A DNA stretch of 64,000 bases from Streptomyces sp. NBC_01451 (GTDB lineage Bacteria > Actinomycetota > Actinomycetes > Streptomycetales > Streptomycetaceae), in assembly GCF_036227485.1 (NCBI RefSeq), contig NZ_CP109479.1, positions 5,208,001 through 5,272,000 on the forward strand. Reading direction: 5' to 3'. Below the pieces are notes generated by a model, which ran no database searches, was not told the DNA's origin, and saw only the letters and a program-made list of their open reading frames with translations. The position numbers and the translations under genes are program-made. Shown here one piece after another: positions 1 through 7,824 of this stretch (the first letter of the stretch is position 1; every line of letters begins with the position of its first letter).

Positions 1-826
1 GATCGGGATCAACCCGGCGACGGACAGCCCCAAGGCCGTACGCGACCTGCTGGAACTGCTGGACGGGGTCATCCAGCGCTACCGGATCCCCACCCAGTCC
101 TGCGTGCTGTGCCATGTCACGACGAGCGTGGACCTGATGGAGCGGGGAGCGCCGGTCGACCTGGTCTTCCAGTCCATCGCGGGTACGCAGGCCGCGAACG
201 CCTCGTTCGGAGTGACCCTGGGGCTGCTGGACGAGGCGTACGCGGCGGCGGGGGAGCTGAACCGGGGGACGGTCGGACGCAACGCCCTGTACTTCGAGAC
301 CGGGCAGGGCAGCGCACTGTCCGCCGGCGCCCATCACGGGGTCGACCAGCAGACCGTGGAGGCGCGGGCCTACGCGGTCGCCAGGCGCTACGACCCCCTG
401 CTCGTGAACACCGTGGTCGGCTTCATCGGCCCCGAGTACCTCTACGACGGCCGCCAGATCCTCCGCGCCGCCCTGGAGGACCACTTCTGCGGCAAGCTGC
501 TCGGCCTGCCCATGGGCCTGGACATCTGCTACACGAACCACGCCGACGCCGATGACGACGACGTGGCGACGATGCTCACCATGCTCGGGGTCGCGGGCGC
601 GTCCTTCGTGATCTGCACGCCGGGCGGCGACGACATCATGCTCAACTACCAATCCGCCTCGTACCACGACGCGTTGTACCTCCGCGAGGTCCTCGGGCTG
701 CGCCCGGCGCCGGAGTTCGAGGCGTGGCTGGACGGCATCGGCCTGCTGGACGAGCGGGGAGCGATCCGGGACGTCTCCGGTACGGCACATCCGCTGACGG
801 CGATCGGAAAGGAACTGGCGGCATGA
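1..826 (+). CDS. eutB: Ethanolamine ammonia-lyase large subunit (partial, 5' end outside window)
   Basis: The reading frame is open from base 2 and gives 274 residues that begin GINPATDSP and end KELAA. This is the C-terminal part of EutB, the catalytic subunit of the adenosylcobalamin-dependent enzyme that converts ethanolamine to acetaldehyde and ammonia. The E. coli enzyme is about 450 residues, so roughly 60 percent is present. Conserved stretches include SIAGTQAANASFGV and GLPMGLDICYTNHADAD. The first internal ATG, at 104, is not the true start because homology continues upstream of it. The stop overlaps the eutC start by four bases (ATGA), so the two subunits are translationally coupled. 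In Streptomyces this enzyme lets the cell use membrane-derived ethanolamine as nitrogen and carbon source (family knowledge). Confidence 0.95.
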   Translation, partial: IGINPATDSPKAVRDLLELLDGVIQRYRIPTQSCVLCHVTTSVDLMERGAPVDLVFQSIAGTQAANASFGVTLGLLDEAYAAAGELNRGTVGRNALYFETGQGSALSAGAHHGVDQQTVEARAYAVARRYDPLLVNTVVGFIGPEYLYDGRQILRAALEDHFCGKLLGLPMGLDICYTNHADADDDDVATMLTMLGVAGASFVICTPGGDDIMLNYQSASYHDALYLREVLGLRPAPEFEAWLDGIGLLDERGAIRDVSGTAHPLTAIGKELAA

Positions 827-1683
827 CGGATCGTCAACTGACTGCTGTGGCCGATGACTTCACGATGTGGGCGGCGCTACGGCGGCACACGCAGGCCCGG
901 ATCGGCCTCGGCCGCGCGGGCTCTGCCCTCCCCACCCGCCACCGCCTGGAGTTGCAGGCCGCGCATGCCGCCGCCCGGGACGCGGTGCACTCGCCCTTCG
1001 AACCGGAGGTCGTCGCCGCCGCCCTGACGGGCGAACCGACGGTACGGGTGCGCAGCGCCGCCGGCGACCGGCTGACCTACCTCCAGCGCCCCGACCTGGG
1101 GCGCCGCCTCGACGACATCGACCGCGCCCACCTCCCCGGCGGCGACTGGGACCTGGTGTTCGTCGTGGCCGACGGCCTGTCCAGCCGGGCTGTGCACGAG
1201 CACGCGGCACCGATGGTGCGGGCGACGACGGCACTGCTGGAACCGGGGCTGCGGGTGGCCCCGGTGATCCTGGCCGAGCAGGCGCGGGTGGCCCTCGGCG
1301 ACGACGTGGCCCACGCGATGGGCGCCGCGATGGTGGTCGTCCTGATCGGCGAACGCCCCGGCATGTCGGCGGCGGACTCATTGGGCGCGTATCTGACGTA
1401 CGCCCCGCGCCCGGGCACGACCACGGACGCGGACCGCAACTGCCTGTCCAACATCCGCCCCCCGCTGGGCCTGACCTACGAGACGGCGGCGGCGAAACTG
1501 GCGACACTGATGGCGAGGGCGCGGGAGCTGGGGCTGACGGGGGTGGCCCTGAAGGACGAGTCGGACTCGCCCCCGCCGCTCCTGCCCCCGAACCCCCGCT
1601 CCTCGAACGCCGGAGGGGCTGACATGTCGGCGCCGGCCGGCATCTCCGGCCCTTCCGGGGGTCCCCCCTCCGGGGGAGTTTGA
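823..1683 (+). CDS. eutC: Ethanolamine ammonia-lyase small subunit
   Basis: This 286-residue protein is the light subunit of the B12-dependent ammonia-lyase, which completes the (EutBC)6 complex with the upstream EutB. The motifs RIGLGRAGSALPT and DGLSSRAVHEHA are typical of EutC. The start is ATG 823, overlapping the eutB stop (ATGA); an in-frame start at 724 would lie inside eutB and is rejected. The family core ends near residue 250. The last 35 or so residues are a Pro/Ser/Gly-rich tail ending GPSGGPPSGGV, and this end is encoded by a dispersed repeat (see 1654-1735), so the natural C terminus has probably been rewritten by that element. Unlike proteobacterial eut operons, no microcompartment genes are visible downstream. 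Confidence 0.93.
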   Translation: MTDRQLTAVADDFTMWAALRRHTQARIGLGRAGSALPTRHRLELQAAHAAARDAVHSPFEPEVVAAALTGEPTVRVRSAAGDRLTYLQRPDLGRRLDDIDRAHLPGGDWDLVFVVADGLSSRAVHEHAAPMVRATTALLEPGLRVAPVILAEQARVALGDDVAHAMGAAMVVVLIGERPGMSAADSLGAYLTYAPRPGTTTDADRNCLSNIRPPLGLTYETAAAKLATLMARARELGLTGVALKDESDSPPPLLPPNPRSSNAGGADMSAPAGISGPSGGPPSGGV

Positions 1684-1735
1684 GGACGAGGCCCCTTCAG
1701 GGCCGAAGCGGGGTCCTGGGGGCGCAGCCCCCAGG
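1654..1735. repeat. Dispersed 82-bp repeat, copy 1, with terminator-like hairpin
   Basis: This 82-bp segment recurs at 62316-62397 in the same orientation, with about 70 of 82 positions identical by eye. It contains the last nine codons and the TGA of eutC, the palindrome GGCCCCTTCAGGGCC, and a 10-bp stem (TCCTGGGGGC, loop GCA, GCCCCCAGGA) at 1714-1736. The hairpin lies between the convergent eutC and the diacylglycerol-kinase-like gene and probably terminates transcription from both sides. GC-rich elements of this kind are scattered at gene ends in many Streptomyces genomes, in my recollection. Confidence 0.8.
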
Positions 1736-1790
1736 AACGGGACGGGGCGGGTGAGGGCGGCGGGGGCGAAACCCTCCAGGCCAGATCTGG

Positions 1791-2678
1791 CTAGCCCGGC
1801 AACGTCAGCCCCCAAGCCCCCTCCCGCACCACCCACGTCCGCCGTCGCACAGGCCCGCTCACCAGGCCCGCGTCCGCCCGATACCGGAAATCCGCCCCGG
1901 ACACCGTCACCCGCACCCCCACCGCCCCCAGCGGGGACGCCTCCGCGCCCACCGACACCGGACGGACCTCCACCCGGGCGCCCCCGGACAGGCTTGGCCT
2001 CAGTGTGACCGCCTCCACCGGCTGGTCCAGGTCCACGAGGGTCACCCCGTCCACCTCGACGCGCAGTCGCGAGGGCCCGGGGCCGCCCGCCGGTGGGGCC
2101 ACCCGGGCTCCCCGCGCCCCTCGGGCCGGCCGTGCCGCCAGGGTCCGTACCAGGGACTGGCAGCTCCGCAGCCAGGGATGAGCCGCGGCCCCCGTATCCG
2201 CCTCCGCCTCCTCGGAGCCGTCGGTCGCCGGCCCTCGTAGCGCCGGGATGCGCACCGCGCCCACCACCACTCCGTCGCTGTCGTCGACGAGGAGGTCCAG
2301 GCGGCGTTCGGCGCCCTCCAGGACGGCCCGCGCCGCGGCCACCGCGCCCGTGGGGACGCCGAGGGAGCGGGTGAGGGAGAGCACTCCGATCGCGCCCACC
2401 GGGACGATCGACAGTGCACATCCGGCCAGTTCCCGCTGCCGGTGCAGCAGGGCCACCGTACGCAGCAGGGCCCGGTCGTCGCCGATCACCACCGGCCTCC
2501 GGGACCCCCTCCTGGCCAGTGCCCGAGCGAATTCCTCGGGACTTTCCGGGAGGCACACCTTTGTCCTCGCACCCGCGCTGAGCACGTCTTTCGCAATTCG
2601 TACAGACTCGCCGTCCGTCCGCCGGGCGACCGGGTCGATGACCACGAAGAGCTGGTCGGAAGTCGCCACCTCGGTCAT
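1791..2678 (-). CDS. Diacylglycerol kinase-fold family protein
   Basis: This is a 295-residue protein starting [19 protein letters not shown] 2678 is preceded by a GAGGAAG-type ribosome site. The N-terminal 120 residues look like a diacylglycerol kinase catalytic domain: a Rossmann-like start, a [13 protein letters not shown] segment in place of the usual GGDGT loop, and [20 protein letters not shown] in place of the PxGTxND-xA motif. The C-terminal half matches the second lobe, ending in a beta-rich segment. The glycine-rich nucleotide loop is not canonical, so lipid kinase activity is doubtful. It is divergent from purA, a neighbour pair I associate with Streptomyces. The frame stays open far upstream on this strand (to 4265), antisense to purA; that extension is not coding. 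Confidence 0.8.
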   Translation of the reverse strand: MTEVATSDQLFVVIDPVARRTDGESVRIAKDVLSAGARTKVCLPESPEEFARALARRGSRRPVVIGDDRALLRTVALLHRQRELAGCALSIVPVGAIGVLSLTRSLGVPTGAVAAARAVLEGAERRLDLLVDDSDGVVVGAVRIPALRGPATDGSEEAEADTGAAAHPWLRSCQSLVRTLAARPARGARGARVAPPAGGPGPSRLRVEVDGVTLVDLDQPVEAVTLRPSLSGGARVEVRPVSVGAEASPLGAVGVRVTVSGADFRYRADAGLVSGPVRRRTWVVREGAWGLTLPG

Positions 2679-2707
2679 GCCTCGCTTCCTCGGGTAGCAT
2701 CTTTGTG

Positions 2708-2742
2708 CAAGAGCCCCTTGCGCTATTGCGCCAGGGGCTTGG
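2708..2742. promoter_or_regulatory. Hairpin in the divergent dgk-like/purA intergenic region
   Basis: The arms AGCCCCT (2712-2718) and AGGGGCT (2733-2739), plus inner GCGC (2720-2723) and GCGC (2728-2731), form an 11-bp stem with one mismatch and a TATT loop. Flanking CAAG and TTG extend it weakly. It lies 130 bp before the purA start and 30 bp before the start of the divergent gene. It could be a leader attenuator for purA or a terminator of a short RNA; the sequence alone does not decide. Confidence 0.55.
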
Positions 2743-2873
2743 TCTATTCCGGGGCATCCGGGTCCGACGGGTTGCGGCCGACGATGGTCGCCGGTGTACG
2801 AGGCATGAGCCGTGAGCTCAGACGCGTACGCCCCTGGCCTTGGACATGCCCCGCCCGGAAGGGGTGTACGCGC

Positions 2874-4157
2874 GTGCCCGCACTTGTGCTGCTCGGTGCT
2901 CAGTGGGGTGACGAAGGTAAGGGGAAGGCCACGGACCTGCTCGGCGGGTCTGTGGACTATGTGGTGCGCTACCAGGGCGGCAACAACGCCGGCCACACGG
3001 TAGTCGTGGGCGATCAGAAGTACGCCCTGCACCTCCTCCCTTCCGGAATCCTCACACCTGAATGCACACCCGTCATCGGCAACGGCGTCGTCGTCGACCC
3101 GTCGGTCCTGTTCTCCGAGCTGAACGGGCTGAACGAGCGAGGCGTCGACACGTCCAAGCTCCTGATCAGCGGTAACGCTCACATCATCACGCCTTACAAC
3201 GTGACCGTCGACAAGGTGACGGAACGCTTCCTCGGGAAGCGGAAGATCGGGACCACGGGCCGTGGCATCGGCCCGACCTACGCCGACAAGATCAACCGGG
3301 TCGGCATCCGGGTCCAGGACCTGTACGACGAGTCGATCCTGACGCAGAAGGTCGAGGCGGCGCTGGACGGCAAGAACCAGCTCCTCACCAAGGTCTTCAA
3401 CCGCCGGGCGATCGAGGCCGCCCAGGTCGTCGAGGAACTCCTCACCTACGCGGACCGGCTCAAGCCGTACGTCGCCGACACCGTCCTGGTCCTCAACAAG
3501 GCGCTCGACGACGACAAGGTGGTCCTCTTCGAGGGCGGCCAGGGCACGCTCCTGGACATCGACCACGGGACCTATCCCTTCGTCACGTCCTCCAACCCGA
3601 CCGCCGGTGGCGCGTGCACGGGCTCGGGTGTCGGACCGACGAAGATCAGCCGGGTCATCGGCATCCTCAAGGCGTACACGACCCGCGTCGGCGCCGGCCC
3701 CTTCCCCACCGAGCTCTTCGACGAGGACGGCGACGCGCTGCGCCGCATCGGCCACGAGCGGGGCGTCACCACGGGCCGCGACCGCCGCTGCGGCTGGTTC
3801 GACGCGGTCATCGCCCGCTACGCGACCCGCGTGAACGGCCTGACCGACTTCTTCCTCACCAAGCTCGACGTCCTCACCGGCTGGGAGGAGATCCCGGTCT
3901 GCGTGGCGTACGAGATCGACGGCAAGCGCGTCGAGGAACTCCCGTACTCGCAGACCGACTTCCACCACGCGAAGCCGATCTACGAGACCCTCCCCGGCTG
4001 GTCGGAGGACATCACGAAGGCCAAGACCTTCGCGGACCTCCCGAAGAACGCCCAGGCGTACGTGAGGGCCCTGGAGGAGATGTCCGGCGCACCGATCTCG
4101 GCGATCGGCGTCGGCCCGGGGCGCACGGAGACGATCGAGATCAACTCGTTCATCTGA
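2874..4157 (+). CDS. purA: Adenylosuccinate synthetase
   Basis: PurA joins IMP and aspartate with GTP hydrolysis to give adenylosuccinate, the first committed step from IMP to AMP, in the cytosol. The 427-residue product has the usual length and the diagnostic P-loop [11 protein letters not shown] near residue 8, then [41 protein letters not shown] and the C-terminal [10 protein letters not shown] motif. I chose GTG 2874 because it is the normal family start and GGAAGGGG sits about nine bases upstream. The frame is open back to 2442, but that part is antisense to the divergent gene and unrelated to PurA. A strong hairpin terminator follows at 4169-4213, so purA is probably monocistronic. Confidence 0.97.
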   Translation: MPALVLLGAQWGDEGKGKATDLLGGSVDYVVRYQGGNNAGHTVVVGDQKYALHLLPSGILTPECTPVIGNGVVVDPSVLFSELNGLNERGVDTSKLLISGNAHIITPYNVTVDKVTERFLGKRKIGTTGRGIGPTYADKINRVGIRVQDLYDESILTQKVEAALDGKNQLLTKVFNRRAIEAAQVVEELLTYADRLKPYVADTVLVLNKALDDDKVVLFEGGQGTLLDIDHGTYPFVTSSNPTAGGACTGSGVGPTKISRVIGILKAYTTRVGAGPFPTELFDEDGDALRRIGHERGVTTGRDRRCGWFDAVIARYATRVNGLTDFFLTKLDVLTGWEEIPVCVAYEIDGKRVEELPYSQTDFHHAKPIYETLPGWSEDITKAKTFADLPKNAQAYVRALEEMSGAPISAIGVGPGRTETIEINSFI

Positions 4158-4168
4158 CCGCTTCTCAC

Positions 4169-4213
4169 CCTCTCCGGCAGCCGGCACCGCTCCAGCGTCG
4201 GCTGCCGGAGAGG
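4169..4213 (+). terminator. Terminator of purA
   Basis: A perfect 15-bp inverted repeat (CCTCTCCGGCAGCCG at 4169-4183 against CGGCTGCCGGAGAGG at 4199-4213) with a 15-base loop starts 11 bases after the purA stop. It lacks a clear U tract, as is common in Streptomyces. Confidence 0.85.
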
Positions 4214-4299
4214 CATCGGGGGCCGCGCATCCGCCCCGCAGCCTCCTGGACCGACGGCGGCCCATGCGGGAGTGCGGGCCGCATGGTGCTCTCCTGGGC

Positions 4300-4635
4300 G
4301 CCCGGCAGCTGATCGAATTGGCGGCCGGCGGTGAGGACCGGGTCTCGGACGGCCGTGCCGTAGAGCGCTGACTGCTTCAGGAGAGCGAAGGCCTCGGCGT
4401 GGACCGGCAGGGCTTTCTTCTGCCGCTGCTCTGCGCCGGTCTGAAACTGGCGGCGCCATTCGAGCCACAACTCGTCGATGTGTTCTTGCCTGTTGGGTGT
4501 GGTGCACCAGGTACGGATGTCGTCTTCGCCGGGATTCCGCTTGCCGTTCTCCAGCCGTGAGACCTTGGATTCCACCCAGCCGGTGGCCTCGGCGAATGCC
4601 AGGCCGCCCACGAAGCCCGCATTCCTGTGGAATCC
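4300..4635 (-). pseudogene. Remnant of an XRE-family (DUF5753-type) regulator
   Basis: Reading leftwards in the frame that passes 4611, the sequence gives GGLAFAEATGWVESKVSRLE followed by NGKRNPGEDDIRTWC and then IDELWLEWRRQFQTG. This is the helix-turn-helix recognition segment and following linker of Streptomyces XRE regulators. The first 20 or so residues of the HTH are missing, no good start or ribosome site is visible, and after the linker the frame loses all family resemblance and runs through unrelated sequence. I read it as a decayed fragment. It sits between the purA terminator and a LuxR-type gene in a stretch of lower GC, consistent with an accessory insertion. Just upstream (4650-4690) is a short A/G-rich run coding Lys-His repeats in another frame. 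Confidence 0.6.
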
Positions 4636-4884
4636 GTGAAGCCGGGCACCCAGTGCTTCTTGTGCTTCTCATGTTTCTTGTGCTTCATTGTGGTGTAGTC
4701 GAAGCACTCCAAGTCTTCGGCGTCTTTGGCGTATTCGACGCATTCGGCGAACTCGGGGCGCCGAAGGGGTGCCTCTGGGTACATGCGGAAACGGGCGTGG
4801 TGGGACCGTCCGCAGTGCGGATTCTCGGCGGACGGGTCGGCAGGGGACAGCCGTTACGCGGGCCATGGGGCTCTGCTCGGAGAA

Positions 4885-5262
4885 TCACGCATTCCCGGCG
4901 TGAGGTCGAGAAGCGCTCAGGGTGTGGCATCTGGTCGGATCGGTGGCGCAGGGGACCGTGCCGCCGTGGGTGAGGATCTCCCAGGCGAACCCGACGATGC
5001 CGGCCTGGAGACGGGACTCGACTGCGAGTTTGGCCAGTATCTGGGCGACATGGGCCTTGGTGGTGCGCTCGGTGATGGCCAGCTGGGTCGCGATGGCCCG
5101 GTTCGACGACCCCTTCGCCAGCATCCGGAAGACATCGAGTTCACGCCCGGATAACAGCGGCACCAGGGTCAGAGCGGCGTCCCAGACATGATGGTGGATC
5201 AGGGCCGTCTGCCGGCCGGCGGCGAAGTGGTGGGATGTTGTCAAAGATTCTGCGGTGTACAT
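4885..5262 (-). CDS. Small LuxR-type helix-turn-helix regulator
   Basis: This is a 125-residue protein with a C-terminal GerE/LuxR HTH: LSGRELDVFRMLAKGSSNRA, then IATQLAITERTTKAHVAQIL. Only about 35 residues precede the HTH, so there is no receiver or ligand-binding domain. ATG 5262 was chosen because GAGGAA lies six bases upstream; the frame continues to 5481, but that extension is Arg/Pro-rich and unlikely to be translated. The stand-alone HTH may act as a NarL-like DNA-binding module or respond to an unlinked partner. A stretch without genes follows on its 5' side. No target can be assigned. Confidence 0.85.
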   Translation of the reverse strand: MYTAESLTTSHHFAAGRQTALIHHHVWDAALTLVPLLSGRELDVFRMLAKGSSNRAIATQLAITERTTKAHVAQILAKLAVESRLQAGIVGFAWEILTHGGTVPCATDPTRCHTLSASRPHAGNA

Positions 5263-6042
5263 GACGGTTCCTCGGTGTCCTCTGGCTGATGGGAGGTCGT
5301 CTCGTGGGGTGAGTCTGCGCGCGCCGACGACGCGTGCGGGCCCTGCCGGTGAGGCCCGCAGGGCGGCTGGACGGGTGGGGGTCGTCCTGCCGGTCGGCCG
5401 CGGGACGCGGGCGTGGCGAACGGTGCGTCGGCGTTCCGAGGGGCGAATGAGGGCAGGCGTGGGGCACGGCGGGCAGATCAATTCTCGGCCAGCCGAATTG
5501 TGGTGAGCGGCGTGTGTATTTCGGCCGCTTCCGGTGGCTTACCTCGGATTCGGCTCGACCGGCCTTGGTCCAGCCTGCCGAACTCGCCTCGCTCCGGGTG
5601 GCTCGATATGGGCGCAGCGGTAAATGGGCGGAATTTCTTCCGAGGGTTGCCGGAGTGCCCTCGAAATCTTGGTCGGCCCGCTAAGGTGCGGGGCCGGCGT
5701 CGACGCCGGAAAGGAATTCGGGGCGGCTGCGGGGAGCGGACGGCGGGTCGAAAGCCCGACGTGATCCGGCCTTGCGGCGGGATTCCTGTGGTGCAGGCAA
5801 CGGAAGGGGTCCGGCTCCCCCACCCATGATGGTCCCCCCCGAGTGTCTCGATGGAACGGCATCCCGAACAAAAGCCGAGCAATGCGTACACGGGTGGCCA
5901 GCCTCTGGAGGCCGTTGCCTTACGTTAAGTTACTCGGTTGCTACTGGGTTGAGCAATGCCGGATCCAATATCTGAGATGAGTGGCTGCATTTCGCCGTGA
6001 GGCTCGAATTGTCGGGCAACACGTCGCCGGGTGAAATGAGCG
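5263..6042. other. 780-bp gap without a convincing gene
   Basis: This region lies upstream of the LuxR-type gene. Codon usage in all frames lacks the strong third-position GC of coding Streptomyces DNA, and the right half (about 5860-6000) is visibly AT-richer than its neighbours. It presumably carries the promoter of the LuxR-type gene. I see no homology to a known family and no RNA gene. It may be decayed accessory DNA, like the XRE fragment to its left. Confidence 0.5.
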
Positions 6043-6074
6043 AGAGCGCCCGGAGAGGTGCCTCCGGGCGCTCT
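6043..6074. terminator. Terminator downstream of azlCD
   Basis: A perfect 13-bp stem (AGAGCGCCCGGAG at 6043-6055 and CTCCGGGCGCTCT at 6062-6074) with a six-base loop lies 20 bases beyond the azlD stop on the minus strand. It would also stop rightward readthrough. Confidence 0.9.
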
Positions 6075-6094
6075 TCGGGTGTGTTCGGATGACC

Positions 6095-6427
6095 TCACGG
6101 AACGCCGGCGAGGCGCAGGAGTGCCGCCGTCCCGGCCGCCGCGAGGACGACGACGAGAAAGGGCGCCCTGCGCCAGGCGAGCACTCCGCCGACCAGGACC
6201 CCGAGCGCCCGGGCCGCGCCGGCGAAGCCGTCGCCCCCGGTGAGCGCCGCCGTGGCCGTCAGCGCGGCGAGCAGCACGACCGCCGATACCTCCAGCAGCC
6301 TCTCGACCTGCTTCGGGAAAGTGACCTTCGCCCGCAGGGCGGGACCGGAGAGGCGCAGCAGGAAGGTCCCGGCCGCCAGGGCGGACATCGCCGCCAGCGC
6401 CGGCAGCAGGGGAAAGGAACTGCTCAT
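6095..6427 (-). CDS. azlD: AzlD-type branched-chain amino acid export subunit
   Basis: This is a 110-residue membrane protein with four predicted hydrophobic helices: residues 8-28, about 40-60, 66-84 and 88-106. Its length and the motif TFLLRLSGPALR match AzlD, the small partner of AzlC. Together they form an inner-membrane exporter of branched-chain amino acids (Bacillus AzlCD and Corynebacterium BrnFE are characterised examples). ATG 6427 overlaps the azlC stop as ATGA, so the subunits are translationally coupled. A strong terminator follows at 6043-6074. Confidence 0.9.
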   Translation of the reverse strand: MSSSFPLLPALAAMSALAAGTFLLRLSGPALRAKVTFPKQVERLLEVSAVVLLAALTATAALTGGDGFAGAARALGVLVGGVLAWRRAPFLVVVLAAAGTAALLRLAGVP

Positions 6428-7107
6428 CGCGCCGCTCCTTCGAGGTTCTTCGTCCGGAACAGCGGCAGCGCGGCCAGCGCGGCCAGGACCGGCAGTCCGG
6501 CCGGCAGGAAGGCGGTGAGGGCCAGCGCGATCGCCGAGCCGGCCAGCGCGGTCCGCCGCAGTGCCCGGTCCTTCATCGCGGGCAGGATCAGGGCCAGGAT
6601 CACCGCGGGGAACATCGCGTCCAGGCCGAGGGCGTCGGTGTCCCGGACGACGCTGCCGAGCAGCGCGCCGAGCGCGGCGCCGACAGGCCAGCAGGCCAGG
6701 ATGCCCAGGCCGCAGGCCCAGTACGCGGCCCGCTTGCGGGCGATCCCCTCCTGGGCGATGGCGAAGACGACCGTCTCGTCGTTCATCAGGTGCGTGCCGA
6801 GCAGCCCGCGCCAGCCCCGCCCGAGCACATCGGGCACCGCCAGCCCGAACGGCAGGTGGCGGGCGTTGACCAGCAGGCCCGCCAGCAGCGCGGCGATCGG
6901 GCTTCCCCCGGCGGCGATGATCCCGACGAAGAGGAACTCGGACGACGCCGCCAGGACGAGCGCTCCCATGAGCACCGGGAACCACCACGGGAAGCCCGAG
7001 GTGACCGCGATGGCCCCGTACGACAGACCGATGACCCCTACGGCCAGGCAGACGAGCGCGATGTCCCGCGATGGCCCCTTGCCCAGCGTTTCCCATAACG
7101 TACGCAT
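6424..7107 (-). CDS. azlC: AzlC-type branched-chain amino acid exporter
   Basis: This 227-residue polytopic membrane protein is the large exporter subunit. Recognisable AzlC features are the early GLSYGAIAVTSGFPWW segment and NARHLPFGLAVPDVL, followed by LMNDETVVFAIAQ. Two starts are possible: ATG 7107 or GTG 7125. Neither has a good ribosome site. The CATAAA-like element directly before ATG 7107 suggests a leaderless transcript starting there, and a start at 7125 would lie inside the palindrome at 7120-7139, so I prefer 7107. It overlaps azlD by ATGA. The divergent XRE-cupin gene is the likely regulator. The nearby cluster with a branched-chain aminotransferase makes export of a pathway-derived amino acid conceivable. 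Confidence 0.9.
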   Translation of the reverse strand: MRTLWETLGKGPSRDIALVCLAVGVIGLSYGAIAVTSGFPWWFPVLMGALVLAASSEFLFVGIIAAGGSPIAALLAGLLVNARHLPFGLAVPDVLGRGWRGLLGTHLMNDETVVFAIAQEGIARKRAAYWACGLGILACWPVGAALGALLGSVVRDTDALGLDAMFPAVILALILPAMKDRALRRTALAGSAIALALTAFLPAGLPVLAALAALPLFRTKNLEGAAR

Positions 7108-7119
7108 GGCTTTTATGGT

Positions 7120-7139
7120 GAACACCCTGAAGGGTGTTC
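7120..7139. promoter_or_regulatory. Palindromic operator candidate between azlC and its regulator
   Basis: GAACACCCT, spacer GA, AGGGTGTTC is a perfect 9+2+9 palindrome in the divergent intergenic region. On the azlC strand a TTGACG hexamer (7139-7144) abuts it and a CATAAA element (7112-7117) follows it, so a protein bound here would cover the azlC promoter. The 21-base gap between these elements is longer than normal. The XRE-cupin regulator is the obvious candidate ligand. Confidence 0.7.
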
Positions 7140-7175
7140 GTCAAGACGAACGATTGACCATTGGAGCGAACGCAC

Positions 7176-7745
7176 GTGTCCGACGTCGACCCCACTCTCA
7201 AGCCGCCCCTGGCAGTGATCGCCGCCTCCCTGCGGGCGGAACGGGTCCGGGCGGGGCTCTCCCTCACCGAGGCCGCCCGACGCGCCGGGCTCGCCAAGTC
7301 CACGCTCTCGCAACTGGAGTCCGGCACCGGCAATCCCAGCCTGGAGACGCTGTGGGCGCTGTGCGTGGCCCTGGAGATCCCCTTCTCCCGACTGCTGGCC
7401 GTCTCCCGTCCACCTGTCCAGGTGATCCGCGCGGGCGAGGGACCGGCCATCGGTTCGGCGCAGAGCGACTACCGGGCCACCCTGCTGGCCGCCTCTCCTC
7501 CGGGGGCGCGGCGGGACGTCTACAGCATCGCGGCCGAGCCGGGTCCGCAGCGCTCCTCCGCCCCGCACATGCCCGGCGTCGTGGAGCATGTCGTGATCGG
7601 CGCCGGCCGGGCCCTGGTGGGCACCGCCGACGAACCGGTGGAACTGCACCCGGGCGACTACATCAGCTACCCGGCCGACGTCCCGCACGTCTTCCGGGCA
7701 CTGGAGCCCGGCACGCGCGCGGTACTCGTCTCGGAGCACTCCTGA
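7176..7745 (+). CDS. XRE-family regulator with C-terminal cupin domain
   Basis: This is a 189-residue regulator. Residues about 12-65 form the HTH (IAASLRAERVRAGLSLTEAA, RRAGLAKSTLSQLE, SGTGNPSLETLWALC). Residues about 105-180 form a cupin barrel with HMPGVVEHVVIGAGRALVGT and the second cupin motif HPGDYISYPADVPHVFRAL. Such proteins often sense amino acids or small metabolites and control a neighbouring exporter (family knowledge). GTG 7176 is chosen because GGAG lies nine bases upstream; a TTG at 7161 is an alternative. It is divergent from azlCD across a perfect palindrome. The last codons (EHS, stop) form the first unit of a 10-bp tandem array that runs into the intergenic region. Confidence 0.9.
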   Translation: MSDVDPTLKPPLAVIAASLRAERVRAGLSLTEAARRAGLAKSTLSQLESGTGNPSLETLWALCVALEIPFSRLLAVSRPPVQVIRAGEGPAIGSAQSDYRATLLAASPPGARRDVYSIAAEPGPQRSSAPHMPGVVEHVVIGAGRALVGTADEPVELHPGDYISYPADVPHVFRALEPGTRAVLVSEHS

Positions 7746-7809
7746 GCACTCCTGAGCACTCCTGAGCACTCCTGAGCACTCCTGAGCACTCCTGAGCACT
7801 CCTGGGCAC
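7734..7809. repeat. 10-bp tandem array (unit CCTGAGCACT)
   Basis: About 7.5 head-to-tail copies begin in the last codons of the XRE-cupin gene and end 16 bases before the stop of the convergent fabG-like gene. Six central copies (7741-7800) are identical. Because the stop codon is in the first unit and recurs in frame every 30 bases, changes in copy number would not alter the protein. Confidence 0.95.
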
Positions 7810-7824
7810 GTGCGCGGCCCGGCT

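Noticed and set aside
1791..4265. Minus-strand open frame of 824 codons
   Set aside because: The part right of 2678 is antisense to purA and has no family similarity; only 1791-2678 is a gene.
4885..5481. 198-residue version of the LuxR-type protein
   Set aside because: The extra 73 residues are Arg/Pro-rich and a good ribosome site precedes ATG 5262.
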